Origin: Paenimyroides tangerinum
GTDB taxonomy: Bacteria; Bacteroidota; Bacteroidia; Flavobacteriales; Flavobacteriaceae
Length of the DNA stretch: 64,000 nucleotides
Reading direction: 5' to 3'
Assembly (NCBI RefSeq): GCF_003865405.1
Contig: NZ_RQVQ01000014.1
Location: forward strand, 25,576 to 89,575
Shown: piece after piece, positions 18,628 through 27,121 of the stretch
Layout: each line of letters starts with the position of its first letter
Numbering within the stretch: position 1 is the stretch's first letter
The notes under the pieces: generated by a model
What the model was told of the DNA's origin: nothing
Database searches by the model: none
Seen by the model: only the letters and a program-made list of their open reading frames with translations
Translations under genes and position numbers: made by a program

Positions 18628-20955
18628 TTATTTATAAATTCCAACATAATCTCTAAAATCACCACATTCTTTGATTACTTCTTGATAATATTTAGTATCG
18701 GAATAATTTTCTTTTAAGCTTTTAAAACTACTCCAATCTGAAAAAATTTTACTGGACTTCATTTTATTGAAACTTTTTAAATCCATATAATTCTTAGAGT
18801 AATAATTATTGCGCTCAATCTTAGCTAACATAAAAGTTGCTTTTGCACGTTGTTCATCATTTTCAGCAGCATTCAAAGCGATATTATAATATTTAAAAGC
18901 TTGATTGAAATCTAAAACTAAATTACTATTAGCGTCATCAACATTCAAATTGCTCATAAAAAAATTATTATTAATTATTGAATTATAGTAAAAGGCTCTT
19001 GCATTTCCATAATAAGATGAATTATAATACGCATTCCCTATTAACAATGCATTATTGAAAACTTCATGATTGTTATCAATATTCGTTTTCATTTCTTTCA
19101 TTTTTATCAGCATAGTCAATGGCGAATATTTAATTTTTTGATTCGCTCGATGGTCGCAATCACTACAATCTGAAATTCTTCCGTTAAACGGATTTCCATA
19201 TAATTCAATTATTTTACTATCTGTGTTTTCGCTATCTACTGAAATATATCTTCTTGTACCATAATTAAAAACTCGGATTGGCATGGGTTTTATTTTTTGA
19301 TAAAATTCAATTGCATCATCTAAATTACCCGTATGAAATAAAAAGATAGCTTTACTTTCATACAAATCATTGATATTATACTTGTAAACATCAACAATAA
19401 ACTTCTCAAAAGCTGTTTTATTTTTACTTTCAAAAAGCTGAATGACTTTATCTAGATTTTTTTCTTGTAGAATGAAATTTCTATCCGAATAAAGTAGTTC
19501 CGACATCAAATCATTTTTTTGATTTTTATAAACAGCTGAAAGGTATTTTTTAATCCAAACTGTTGCGTAATCTATACGTAAAGTTCCGAAACTATTTTCA
19601 TTTTCAGTATTCAGATAAAGCCAATTTAAATCTTCTATCAATTCGCTTTCAGCAGATTTATCTATTTTTTCGATTTGAGAAATTTTATTAATTAACTGAA
19701 ATAATCGTATTTGATTTTTGGCTAACTGATTATCAGAGTTGATGTTTTTGGCTGCATCAGAAAATTGTTTTTCAGCATTTTTATAATTTCCTTGAAAAAT
19801 ATCAAGATAACCAACTGCCAAATTCCAAATTTCAGGATTATGAAGTAATTCTGGTTTTGAAGCAACTTCGGTTATCCATTTTAATTGCTTTTGATTTATC
19901 GTTGTCTTAATTTCTTTGTGATATTTTTTTAAAGAAGTTATTTCATTTTCTTGATAAATATTAATGTTACTTTCTTGAATGTTTACCCAACGGCTTAATA
20001 AAAAATCAATATGTTCACTTTGAGAATCTAACTTATAAATTTCTTGCATTGCTCTAAACTCATCCGTATAATATCCATAAATTGCCCACATTGCTGCTTT
20101 AGTTTCTATAGAGTCTGCATTTTGTAATTGCTTTTGAAAAGTCGCCTCATCTTCAGGATGAAAAAAGTAAAGTGCGTTTTTTCTCAATTTAGGAGCTTCA
20201 TCAAAAATTTTAGCGAATAATAAATTTGATTTTTCAAAATTTCGTTGTCTATAATATACTCCAGCAACATATTCTAAAGCTTTATAATACAACAGGTTTT
20301 TAGGTTGTTTATTTGATGTTGTTTCGAAGAAATCGATAACATCATCAGAATTAGTCGAATAAAATTTAGCTTTTACGATTTGAAACCAAATACGATTTTT
20401 ATAGAAATTGCTTCTGTTTTCTAATTGATTGTAATATTTTTCGATTGTGGCAATCGTCTTTAAATCTATACCTACTTTTTCATTATTTTCATAATCCCAA
20501 TAATAATCATATCGAACTGAAAATTTTTCTACTTCCTTAGCTATTTGCAGAAATTCTAAAAAATCTTTTGATTCTTGATTTTTCAGATTCAAATTGTATT
20601 TTGCACCTTTAATCGATTTTTTGTTAATCAATTTAGGAATATATTGAGCTGCAGAATCGTTTAGTAAATAATAAGCAATTGCTTCTTTAGATTCGGATTT
20701 CCCAATATAATTTGACCAATCTGAAACAAAATCAGAATTAAATCTTTCAACGTTATCTAAATTTTCATAGCCATAAAACAAATTTTGAGGTGCATAAAAC
20801 ATGGATTGATAAGAATTATCTATAACAACTTCTGGTGTGAACATAGATTGATAATCATAGCCAAACCAATCAATATAACCACACGCATAAACATATATTC
20901 CTAAACTAGAAATAAGCATAAAAAACGTCAATCCTATTTTTTTTAAAAGCTTCAT
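18628..20955 (-). CDS. Large secreted helical-repeat protein, paralogue A
   Basis: The 775-residue protein has a signal peptide (about 1-25) followed by an aromatic-rich stretch (FGYDYQSMFTPEVV) and many alpha-helical repeats of TPR/Sel1 style rich in Tyr, Asn and Lys, with a CSDCDHRAN cysteine cluster near residue 595. It shares its whole length with the next gene: SMF.PE, NYIGKS.PKEA.AYYLLND, AAMWAIYGYY, GNPFNG and C.DCDH occur in both. The function is unknown; such solenoids usually act as protein-binding scaffolds in the periplasm or at the cell surface. It follows its paralogue after 16 bases, so both are probably co-transcribed. Confidence 0.7.
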   Translation of the reverse strand: MKLLKKIGLTFFMLISSLGIYVYACGYIDWFGYDYQSMFTPEVVIDNSYQSMFYAPQNLFYGYENLDNVERFNSDFVSDWSNYIGKSESKEAIAYYLLNDSAAQYIPKLINKKSIKGAKYNLNLKNQESKDFLEFLQIAKEVEKFSVRYDYYWDYENNEKVGIDLKTIATIEKYYNQLENRSNFYKNRIWFQIVKAKFYSTNSDDVIDFFETTSNKQPKNLLYYKALEYVAGVYYRQRNFEKSNLLFAKIFDEAPKLRKNALYFFHPEDEATFQKQLQNADSIETKAAMWAIYGYYTDEFRAMQEIYKLDSQSEHIDFLLSRWVNIQESNINIYQENEITSLKKYHKEIKTTINQKQLKWITEVASKPELLHNPEIWNLAVGYLDIFQGNYKNAEKQFSDAAKNINSDNQLAKNQIRLFQLINKISQIEKIDKSAESELIEDLNWLYLNTENENSFGTLRIDYATVWIKKYLSAVYKNQKNDLMSELLYSDRNFILQEKNLDKVIQLFESKNKTAFEKFIVDVYKYNINDLYESKAIFLFHTGNLDDAIEFYQKIKPMPIRVFNYGTRRYISVDSENTDSKIIELYGNPFNGRISDCSDCDHRANQKIKYSPLTMLIKMKEMKTNIDNNHEVFNNALLIGNAYYNSSYYGNARAFYYNSIINNNFFMSNLNVDDANSNLVLDFNQAFKYYNIALNAAENDEQRAKATFMLAKIERNNYYSKNYMDLKSFNKMKSSKIFSDWSSFKSLKENYSDTKYYQEVIKECGDFRDYVGIYK

Positions 20956-20971
20956 GTTTTAAACAAATAAA

Positions 20972-23296
20972 TTATTTTTGCATCCCCAAATAGGTTCTAA
21001 AATAGCCACATTCTTTGATTAATTCTTGATAATATTTGGTATCGGAATAATCCTGTTTTAATCTTTTAAAACCGTCCCATTTCTTTACCATAACTTGGTC
21101 GTAATTATATCCCCAATAAGTACTTTGAGAAAAATATTCATTGAAATAAAATTCATTGCGTTCAACTTTTGCTAACATATATGAAATCTTTGCACGTTGC
21201 TCGTTATCTGATGCTGCTTGAAAAGCAATCTCATAATATTTTTTAGCTTGAGATAAATCAAATAATTTATACTGATTTTCTTTTGAAATATAATTACTTC
21301 CAGTTTCGCCAAAAATCGAATTATAATAAAACGAACGAGCATTTCCGTAATATGAAGTATTGTAATATGCATTTGCAAGTAACAAGGCATTGTTATAAAC
21401 ATCATTGCCGACTTCGATATTTGTTTTTAATTCTTTCATTTTTCGAAGCATATCTAAACTCGAATACTTTACAGATTGCTTCGCCTGATGGTCACAATCG
21501 TTGCAATCTTTGATTTTTCCATTAAACGGATTTCCGTAAAGTTCGCGTTTGTTGTAGTCAACGAAATCATAAGAATATGAATCCGTTTCGTAATTATACT
21601 GTCTTAACTTAATTGGATAGATTTTTTCAAACATCGCTATCGATTCTTCTAATTTACCAGCGTAATATAAATTTATGGCTCTACATTCGTAAATATCACT
21701 GATGTTATATGGATACAAGCCAACAAATAGTTCTTCCCAAGCAGTTTTGTTTTTCTTCAAAAAGAACTCTTCCATTGCCTGACCGTTATTTTCACTATCG
21801 TAAAAAACTTTGTTGGAATTTAATAACTCAGCCATGACTTGGTTTCCTTGATTTTTATAAACCGAAGACAAATATTTTTTTACCCAATTGGTTGCATAAT
21901 TAAAACGGAACGGATTATCGTATTTGATATTTTCAGGAACTTCATATAATAACCAATTTAAATCTTCAATTAAAGTTGCTTCTTCTTTCATTGAGATTGT
22001 CTTTACTTGCGAAACTTTATTAATTAATTGCATCAATCGGATTTGATTTTTTGCTAATTCATCTCCCGCTTTTATATAAATTTTAGCTTGATCGAATTGT
22101 TTTTCAGCAACTTTAAAATTTCCTTGAAAAATATTCAGATAACCGGTTGCAAAAAACCAAAGTTCTGGATTTTGAAGTAAATCAGGTTTTGAAGCGACTT
22201 CACTAATCCATTTGAATTGTTTTTGGTTGATTGCTTTTGCAACTTCTTTGTGATAATTTCCTGGATTAGAAATTGCTTTTTCTTGATAAACATTAATACT
22301 ACTTTCTTGAATGTTCACCCAACGTGTCAATAAGAAATTGATATGCTCGCTCTTAGAGTCAATTTTATAAATCTCTTGCATTGCTTTAAATTCATCGGCA
22401 TAATAACCATAAATAGCCCACATTGCTGCTTTAACTTCTTTACTCGGAACAGACTCAACTTGCTTTAAAAAAGCAGCTTCATCAACGGGTCTGAAATTGT
22501 ACAAAGCTTCTTGACGTAACTGAGGAACTTCATCAAAAATCTCTGCAAATAAAACATTCGATTTATCGTAATCTTTTTTCTGATAATAAGCTCCAGCAAC
22601 ATAACCTAAAGCTCGATAATATAAAAGATTTTTAGATTGATTCTTTTTAGTTGCTTCAAAAAAAGAAACTGCATCATTTACATTATTAGAATAAAACTTA
22701 GCTTTCATTAATTGAAACCAAATTCTATTTTTATAAAATTCATCTTTATTTCCAAGGTTGTTAAAATAATCTTCGATGGTTGCAATTACTTTAGCATCTA
22801 CTTTTTCTTGATTTCTATTTTCATAATTCCAATAATAATATTGAGAAGTAGAATACTTTTCTACCTTTTTAGCAATTTGTAGAAACTCTAAAAAATTCTT
22901 AGCTTCTTTATTTTTTAAATTCAACCCGTATTTTGCTCCAGAAATCGATTGTTTATTAATTAATTTTGGAATGTATTGCGCTGCCGTATCATTTAACAAA
23001 TAATAAGCAACCGCTTCTTTAGGTTCAGATTTTCCGATATAATTAGACCAATCAGCTACAATATCATCACTAAATTTTGAAGTATAATCTTGTAATGGAT
23101 TATAATCATAAAAAAAGTTATATGAATCGTAAAACATGGGTTTATAAGATTTATCTACAAACGTTTCGGGTGCAAACATCGAATTAAAATCGTTGCCCCA
23201 CCAGCCGTCTGCACAACCATAAGAATAAACTCCGTAACTAAAAACGGAAGTTAAACTAATAGCGATTAACGATTTTCTTAAAAAATTCATTTTCAT
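20972..23296 (-). CDS. Large secreted helical-repeat protein, paralogue B
   Basis: The protein of about 774 residues starts MKMNFLRKSLIAIS (signal peptide) and, like its neighbour, continues with an aromatic N-terminal segment (GWWGNDFNSMFAPE) and helical repeats. The cysteine cluster CNDCDHQAK, the GNPFNG turn and the closing KYYQELIKECGYFR are conserved between the two. The ATG at 23296 (or 23290) is preferred over the longer frame from 23326, because the signal peptide begins there. Either way the start lies inside the 3' end of the upstream lipoprotein gene (about 40-base overlap), suggesting translational coupling. No name is assigned. Confidence 0.7.
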   Translation of the reverse strand: MKMNFLRKSLIAISLTSVFSYGVYSYGCADGWWGNDFNSMFAPETFVDKSYKPMFYDSYNFFYDYNPLQDYTSKFSDDIVADWSNYIGKSEPKEAVAYYLLNDTAAQYIPKLINKQSISGAKYGLNLKNKEAKNFLEFLQIAKKVEKYSTSQYYYWNYENRNQEKVDAKVIATIEDYFNNLGNKDEFYKNRIWFQLMKAKFYSNNVNDAVSFFEATKKNQSKNLLYYRALGYVAGAYYQKKDYDKSNVLFAEIFDEVPQLRQEALYNFRPVDEAAFLKQVESVPSKEVKAAMWAIYGYYADEFKAMQEIYKIDSKSEHINFLLTRWVNIQESSINVYQEKAISNPGNYHKEVAKAINQKQFKWISEVASKPDLLQNPELWFFATGYLNIFQGNFKVAEKQFDQAKIYIKAGDELAKNQIRLMQLINKVSQVKTISMKEEATLIEDLNWLLYEVPENIKYDNPFRFNYATNWVKKYLSSVYKNQGNQVMAELLNSNKVFYDSENNGQAMEEFFLKKNKTAWEELFVGLYPYNISDIYECRAINLYYAGKLEESIAMFEKIYPIKLRQYNYETDSYSYDFVDYNKRELYGNPFNGKIKDCNDCDHQAKQSVKYSSLDMLRKMKELKTNIEVGNDVYNNALLLANAYYNTSYYGNARSFYYNSIFGETGSNYISKENQYKLFDLSQAKKYYEIAFQAASDNEQRAKISYMLAKVERNEFYFNEYFSQSTYWGYNYDQVMVKKWDGFKRLKQDYSDTKYYQELIKECGYFRTYLGMQK

Positions 23297-24254
23297 AGTA
23301 ATTGGTATTGGTTTTATCGAAATCATAAAAAATTATTTCGTTTGGATTTTCTTTCATATTTTCACTCAAATCCGTAATCATTTCCTCAACTTGCTTGGCT
23401 GTTGTACTTTCGATTTTTACAATGTCGCCTTTTTTGAAATAACTACCAAAATAAGAATTTGATTCTTGAACTAAATAACGGTTTTTATCTATTTTTTTGA
23501 AATTTGGAATCGTATCTAATTGTTCAATTCTAATTCTGCTAATCAGATTAATCGGTTTTCTATCTCGCGTGTGAACCAACCATGAATAAACGGGTAAAGC
23601 AATATTTAATTTGAGTGGATAATCTCTTAAACTTTTGATATAATTCTTAGCAACTTCTCTGTCGTAAATTGAATTTAAAGAATCAGCAGCAATTTTTCCC
23701 ATATTGTAATACATCAAAACACCTTCATCAACATTCGGAACACCAGTTTTTTCGAAATATTTTACTTGATGTAAACGAATGGTTGCGCTCAGTTTCAAAT
23801 TTGTCTGTTTTTTAATTTCATCGACCAATGCAAAAAACTGTTCTTTACTATTTAAACTCCAATCGCAATCTAATTGAATTTCGTTCATTGAAATTTGATT
23901 TTTCTCGTTGATTTGATTGATGTATTTGACAATGTTCGCCGCCAGTTCTTTTACATCTAAATTAGGAATGAGAACCACTTCGTTCTTAATATAAACCACC
24001 GGAATAACTTGTAAATTTTTAGGAATTGAATCAAAAGTAATTGCCGAAATCGGAACGGGAATTCCACCTTTTAGACCAACATCAAAATAACGAACATACA
24101 TTTTATTGATTTGATTTTGCGCTAAGAAATCACGTTCTGAAGCATCCATTTTAAAATTTGTTTTCCAATAATAAAAGGACATATCAATATCGTCGTCTTT
24201 CTTAGTACAACTTATACAAACGATTAAAACAAAAAGCCAATATATTTTTTTCAT
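23256..24254 (-). CDS. Lipoprotein resembling DUF3142 (TIM-barrel-like)
   Basis: A 332-residue protein with a lipoprotein signal (lipobox CISC, Cys16) and then YYWKTNF, repeated hydrophobic strands ending in charged residues, NEIQLDCDWS near residue 145, LKLSATIRLHQVKYF and GVLMYYNMG. This strand pattern resembles DUF3142 proteins, which look like TIM-barrel glycoside-hydrolase relatives. The assignment is by eye and tentative. It overlaps the start of paralogue B by about 40 bases. Its first 10 residues (MKKIYWLFVL) and the surrounding 43 bases are identical to those of the gene before it. Confidence 0.7.
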   Translation of the reverse strand: MKKIYWLFVLIVCISCTKKDDDIDMSFYYWKTNFKMDASERDFLAQNQINKMYVRYFDVGLKGGIPVPISAITFDSIPKNLQVIPVVYIKNEVVLIPNLDVKELAANIVKYINQINEKNQISMNEIQLDCDWSLNSKEQFFALVDEIKKQTNLKLSATIRLHQVKYFEKTGVPNVDEGVLMYYNMGKIAADSLNSIYDREVAKNYIKSLRDYPLKLNIALPVYSWLVHTRDRKPINLISRIRIEQLDTIPNFKKIDKNRYLVQESNSYFGSYFKKGDIVKIESTTAKQVEEMITDLSENMKENPNEIIFYDFDKTNTNYYENEFFKKIVNRY

Positions 24255-24267
24255 AGATTAAATTTAC
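24225..24267 (-). repeat. 43-bp perfect direct repeat, copy 1
   Basis: These 43 bases are identical to 24708-24750. They cover the last 13 bases before the ATG and the first 10 codons of the DUF3142-like lipoprotein gene. See copy 2. Confidence 0.9.
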
Positions 24268-24269
24268 GA

Positions 24270-24737
24270 TTAATCTCTATTCCTAACTAAAACCATTTTG
24301 AAAAAAAAGGGTTTATACTCGAAATCAATAATTTTGAATTTTTCGACTAATTTTCGATTCTGATAAAATATAAGAAATGATTCATTTTTAATTTTTTTGA
24401 TTTTATATTGATAGATGTTCTTTTCTTCTAAAACTTTAGCTGCAATCATACCATGAGTACCATCTACATAATGCATTGAACTAATCCCTAAAGTTTTCTT
24501 AGATAAAAAACTCCATGTTATAAATGCTTTAAAATCATTAAAAAATGAAGTATTATTACTTAAAACCAAAGTATCTTTTGAATGATAATCTTCATTTTTA
24601 TGACCATAATATAAAATACTCCCAAACTCATCTTGACTTTTGATAAAAGAAATGAATTCAGTTTTAAAATCAGATTTGGTTTGAGCATGATTTAAAGAAG
24701 AAATCAATAAAACAAAAAGCCAATATATTTTTTTCAT
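24270..24737 (-). CDS. Hypothetical secreted protein sharing its leader with the next gene
   Basis: A 155-residue protein with a signal peptide (MKKIYWLFVLLISSLNHAQ, cleavage near residue 19) and a mature basic domain of about 135 residues that I do not recognise. Only the leader, identical in its first 10 residues to the next gene, shows similarity between the two; the mature parts are unrelated to my eye. It precedes the DUF3142-like gene by 15 bases and has a -7 box upstream, so it probably heads the operon ending with paralogue A. Confidence 0.65.
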   Translation of the reverse strand: MKKIYWLFVLLISSLNHAQTKSDFKTEFISFIKSQDEFGSILYYGHKNEDYHSKDTLVLSNNTSFFNDFKAFITWSFLSKKTLGISSMHYVDGTHGMIAAKVLEEKNIYQYKIKKIKNESFLIFYQNRKLVEKFKIIDFEYKPFFFKMVLVRNRD

Positions 24738-24750
24738 AGATTAAATTTAC
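24708..24750 (-). repeat. 43-bp perfect direct repeat, copy 2
   Basis: Identical base for base to 24225-24267, spanning the leader and first 10 codons of the 155-residue secreted protein gene. The two copies are 483 bases apart, which is the length of one gene unit. A duplication or gene conversion of the translation start region explains this. Confidence 0.9.
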
Positions 24751-24757
24751 AAAAATA
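24750..24757 (-). promoter_or_regulatory. -7 box upstream of the 24.7-18.6 kb operon
   Basis: On the minus strand TATTTTTG matches TAnnTTTG and lies 12 bases before the ATG at 24737. No TTTG was found at the right -33 distance. It lies directly beyond copy 2 of the 43-bp repeat. Confidence 0.4.
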
Positions 24758-24764
24758 AACGCAT

Positions 24765-24800
24765 AAAAAAACCGCTTCAGAAAAATCTGAAACGGTTTTT
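24765..24800 (-). terminator. Terminator of the S46 peptidase gene
   Basis: AAAAACCG-TTCAGA pairs with TCTGAA-CGGTTTTT (one mismatch) around AAAA. T runs on both strands make it likely to work for the minus-strand peptidase gene that ends at 24823. Confidence 0.8.
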
Positions 24801-24822
24801 AAAATTTATTGCAAAATATGAA

Positions 24823-26979
24823 TTACTTCACGATTGTCATTTCTTCAATTAAGTTTGTTGCTCCTGCGTATTTATCGATAACGAATAAAACGTAACGGAT
24901 ATCAACATTAATTGTACGTTGTAATTTAGGATCGAAAATTACGTCACCAGCCATAGCTTCAATGTTTCCGTCGAAAGCTAAACCGATTAACTCCCCTTTT
25001 CCGTTCAATACTGGAGAACCTGAGTTACCACCAGTAATATCGTGATCCGTTAAGAAATTCACGTGTAAAGAACCATCTTTATCAGCGTAAGGACCGTAAT
25101 CTTTAGCATTGTATAAATCAATTAAACGTTGAGGATTTTCGAATTCTTCGTCACCTGCTTTGTGTTTAGCGATTGTTCCATCTAAAGTTGTGTACCAGTT
25201 TTCTGTAGCATCATTTACTTTATTTCCTCTTGGTAAGTCACGAACTGTACCATAAGTTAAACGTAAAGTTGAATTTGCATCTGGATAGTATTTTTTATCT
25301 GGATTTGCTTTTCTCAAACCATCAACTAATAAACGGTAAGACTTTTGGTAATCGTTTTGTAACGCTTTTACGTTATCTGGAACTGTGTTATATTGTCTTA
25401 CTAAATCAGTAGATAATTTAAATAATTCATCATTATTTACTAAATCAGCATTTGGATTATTTAAGAAAGCTAATGCTTTTTCTTCTGAGGCAAAAATACT
25501 GTTAGCAAATGCATTATTAATATAAGAAGTAAAATCGTTATTTGATTTTGAACCAATCTCTTTTACATAAGGAGCAATTTCATATCCAGTAGATTTAGAT
25601 GCATATAAACCTAATTGTTTAGCCATCATTTCTTGTTCTAATGGCATATACATCGTTGCATAAGCTTCTTTAATTGCTTCTTCTAAAGCTGGTTTCATTT
25701 GAGCTTTTGTAGCATCATCTGCTGTGATATATTGTAAGAAAGCATTTCCGAAACTATATGGTAAAGCTCCCATATCAGAAGCACGAATTAAAGCTAAAGA
25801 TAAATAATTATCGTGACGCGATTTTTCGTTTGTAGCTGCGTAATATGCATTAATATCTTTAATTACATTTCCGTAAACTTCTTTATTTTCTTTTTTGTTC
25901 GCCCACTTATCAAAAGCTTTTTCTTCTTTTGTTTTCTTATCAACTGTTTTGTGCTCTTTTAAAGCATCAATCATACCTTGACGATTTTTCCAGTAGTTTG
26001 CAATACTAGCATATTTACTAGCATAGTTTAAACGTACTTCATCGTTTTGGTCCATATATTTTTTCATCACATCCATTCCTAACTTAGAACCTTCAACCCA
26101 AGCAGGATAAGCGAATGAAACATTTTGAGCGATTCCTTGAGCTGGCATCCAACGGTTTGTACGACCTGGATAACCTAAAATCATTGAGAAATCTCCTTCT
26201 TGAACTCCAGCCATAGAAACAGGTAAATGATGTTTCGGTTTCATTGGAATGTTATTTGGAGAATATGGTGCTGGATTTCCGTTAGCATCTGTGTAAACTC
26301 TAAATAATGAGAAATCTCCTGTATGACGTGGCCATTCCCAGTTGTCTGTATCTCCACCGTATTTACCAATTGCATTTGGAGGCGTTCCAACTAAACGAAC
26401 ATCTTCGAAATCTTGGTAAACAAAGTAGTAATATTCATTTCCTTGAAAGAAAGAACGAACAGAAACTGTGTATTTTCCACCTTCGTTGTTTTCTTTTTCA
26501 ATTTTAGCAATTTCTTCTTTAATTGCTTTTTCGCGTTCAGCTTCAGTCATTTTAGGATTTGTAACACCTAAAATACGTTTTGAAACATCATCCATACGAA
26601 CGAAGAAACGAACAGAAATTTCTTTTGGAGCACGCTCTTCAGCTTTGTTTTTAGCCCAAAATCCGTTTGTTAAGATATCGTCTTGAGGTGTAGATAATTC
26701 AGCAATTTTATCATATCCACAGTGGTGATTAGTCAAAACTAAACCTTGGTTAGAAATAATTTCTGCAGTACATCCACCATCAAATTGTACAATTGCATCT
26801 TTTAATGAATTGTTGTTGATGCTGTAAATTTCTTCAGCTGTTAACTGAAGTCCCATTTTTTGCATATCGCGGTGATTTAAACGCTCAATGAACATTAAAA
26901 ACCACATTCCTTCGTCAGCTTTTACTTTTAATGGTAATGCCATCAAAGCAACTGTTAAGAACAGAACTAATTTTTTCAT
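24823..26979 (-). CDS. S46-family dipeptidyl-peptidase, DPP7 type
   Basis: The 718-residue protein has a signal peptide (about 1-22) and the S46 triad: TNHHCGY (His85/86), GGDTDNWEWPRH with the aspartate downstream, and GGNSGSPV (Ser653). The residue 18 places after the serine is glycine (FDGN, Gly671). In Porphyromonas enzymes Gly at this place marks DPP7 (hydrophobic P1) and Arg marks DPP11 (Asp/Glu P1), so DPP7-like specificity is predicted. It releases dipeptides from peptides in the periplasm. The ATG at 26979 is chosen over TTG 27000, because it starts the signal peptide. Confidence 0.92.
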   Translation of the reverse strand: MKKLVLFLTVALMALPLKVKADEGMWFLMFIERLNHRDMQKMGLQLTAEEIYSINNNSLKDAIVQFDGGCTAEIISNQGLVLTNHHCGYDKIAELSTPQDDILTNGFWAKNKAEERAPKEISVRFFVRMDDVSKRILGVTNPKMTEAEREKAIKEEIAKIEKENNEGGKYTVSVRSFFQGNEYYYFVYQDFEDVRLVGTPPNAIGKYGGDTDNWEWPRHTGDFSLFRVYTDANGNPAPYSPNNIPMKPKHHLPVSMAGVQEGDFSMILGYPGRTNRWMPAQGIAQNVSFAYPAWVEGSKLGMDVMKKYMDQNDEVRLNYASKYASIANYWKNRQGMIDALKEHKTVDKKTKEEKAFDKWANKKENKEVYGNVIKDINAYYAATNEKSRHDNYLSLALIRASDMGALPYSFGNAFLQYITADDATKAQMKPALEEAIKEAYATMYMPLEQEMMAKQLGLYASKSTGYEIAPYVKEIGSKSNNDFTSYINNAFANSIFASEEKALAFLNNPNADLVNNDELFKLSTDLVRQYNTVPDNVKALQNDYQKSYRLLVDGLRKANPDKKYYPDANSTLRLTYGTVRDLPRGNKVNDATENWYTTLDGTIAKHKAGDEEFENPQRLIDLYNAKDYGPYADKDGSLHVNFLTDHDITGGNSGSPVLNGKGELIGLAFDGNIEAMAGDVIFDPKLQRTINVDIRYVLFVIDKYAGATNLIEEMTIVK

Positions 26980-27003
26980 ATTATAATTAAATGATTTCAA
27001 ATG

Positions 27004-27034
27004 CGAAGATAAATGATTTTATAAAAAAAACGAA
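27004..27034 (-). promoter_or_regulatory. Possible promoter of the S46 peptidase gene
   Basis: On the minus strand TTCG (27031-27034), 19 bases, TATCTTCG (27004-27011). Each box has one mismatch to TTTG-N19-TAnnTTTG, but the spacing is exact. The leader would be about 20 bases. Confidence 0.45.
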
Positions 27035-27121
27035 TTATATCTAAAGGAAACCGATTTTTTAACTTATTTTTTTATTTTTAGAACACATTAAATGGTGAAA
27101 TTTTAAGATTCCTCAAAAATA

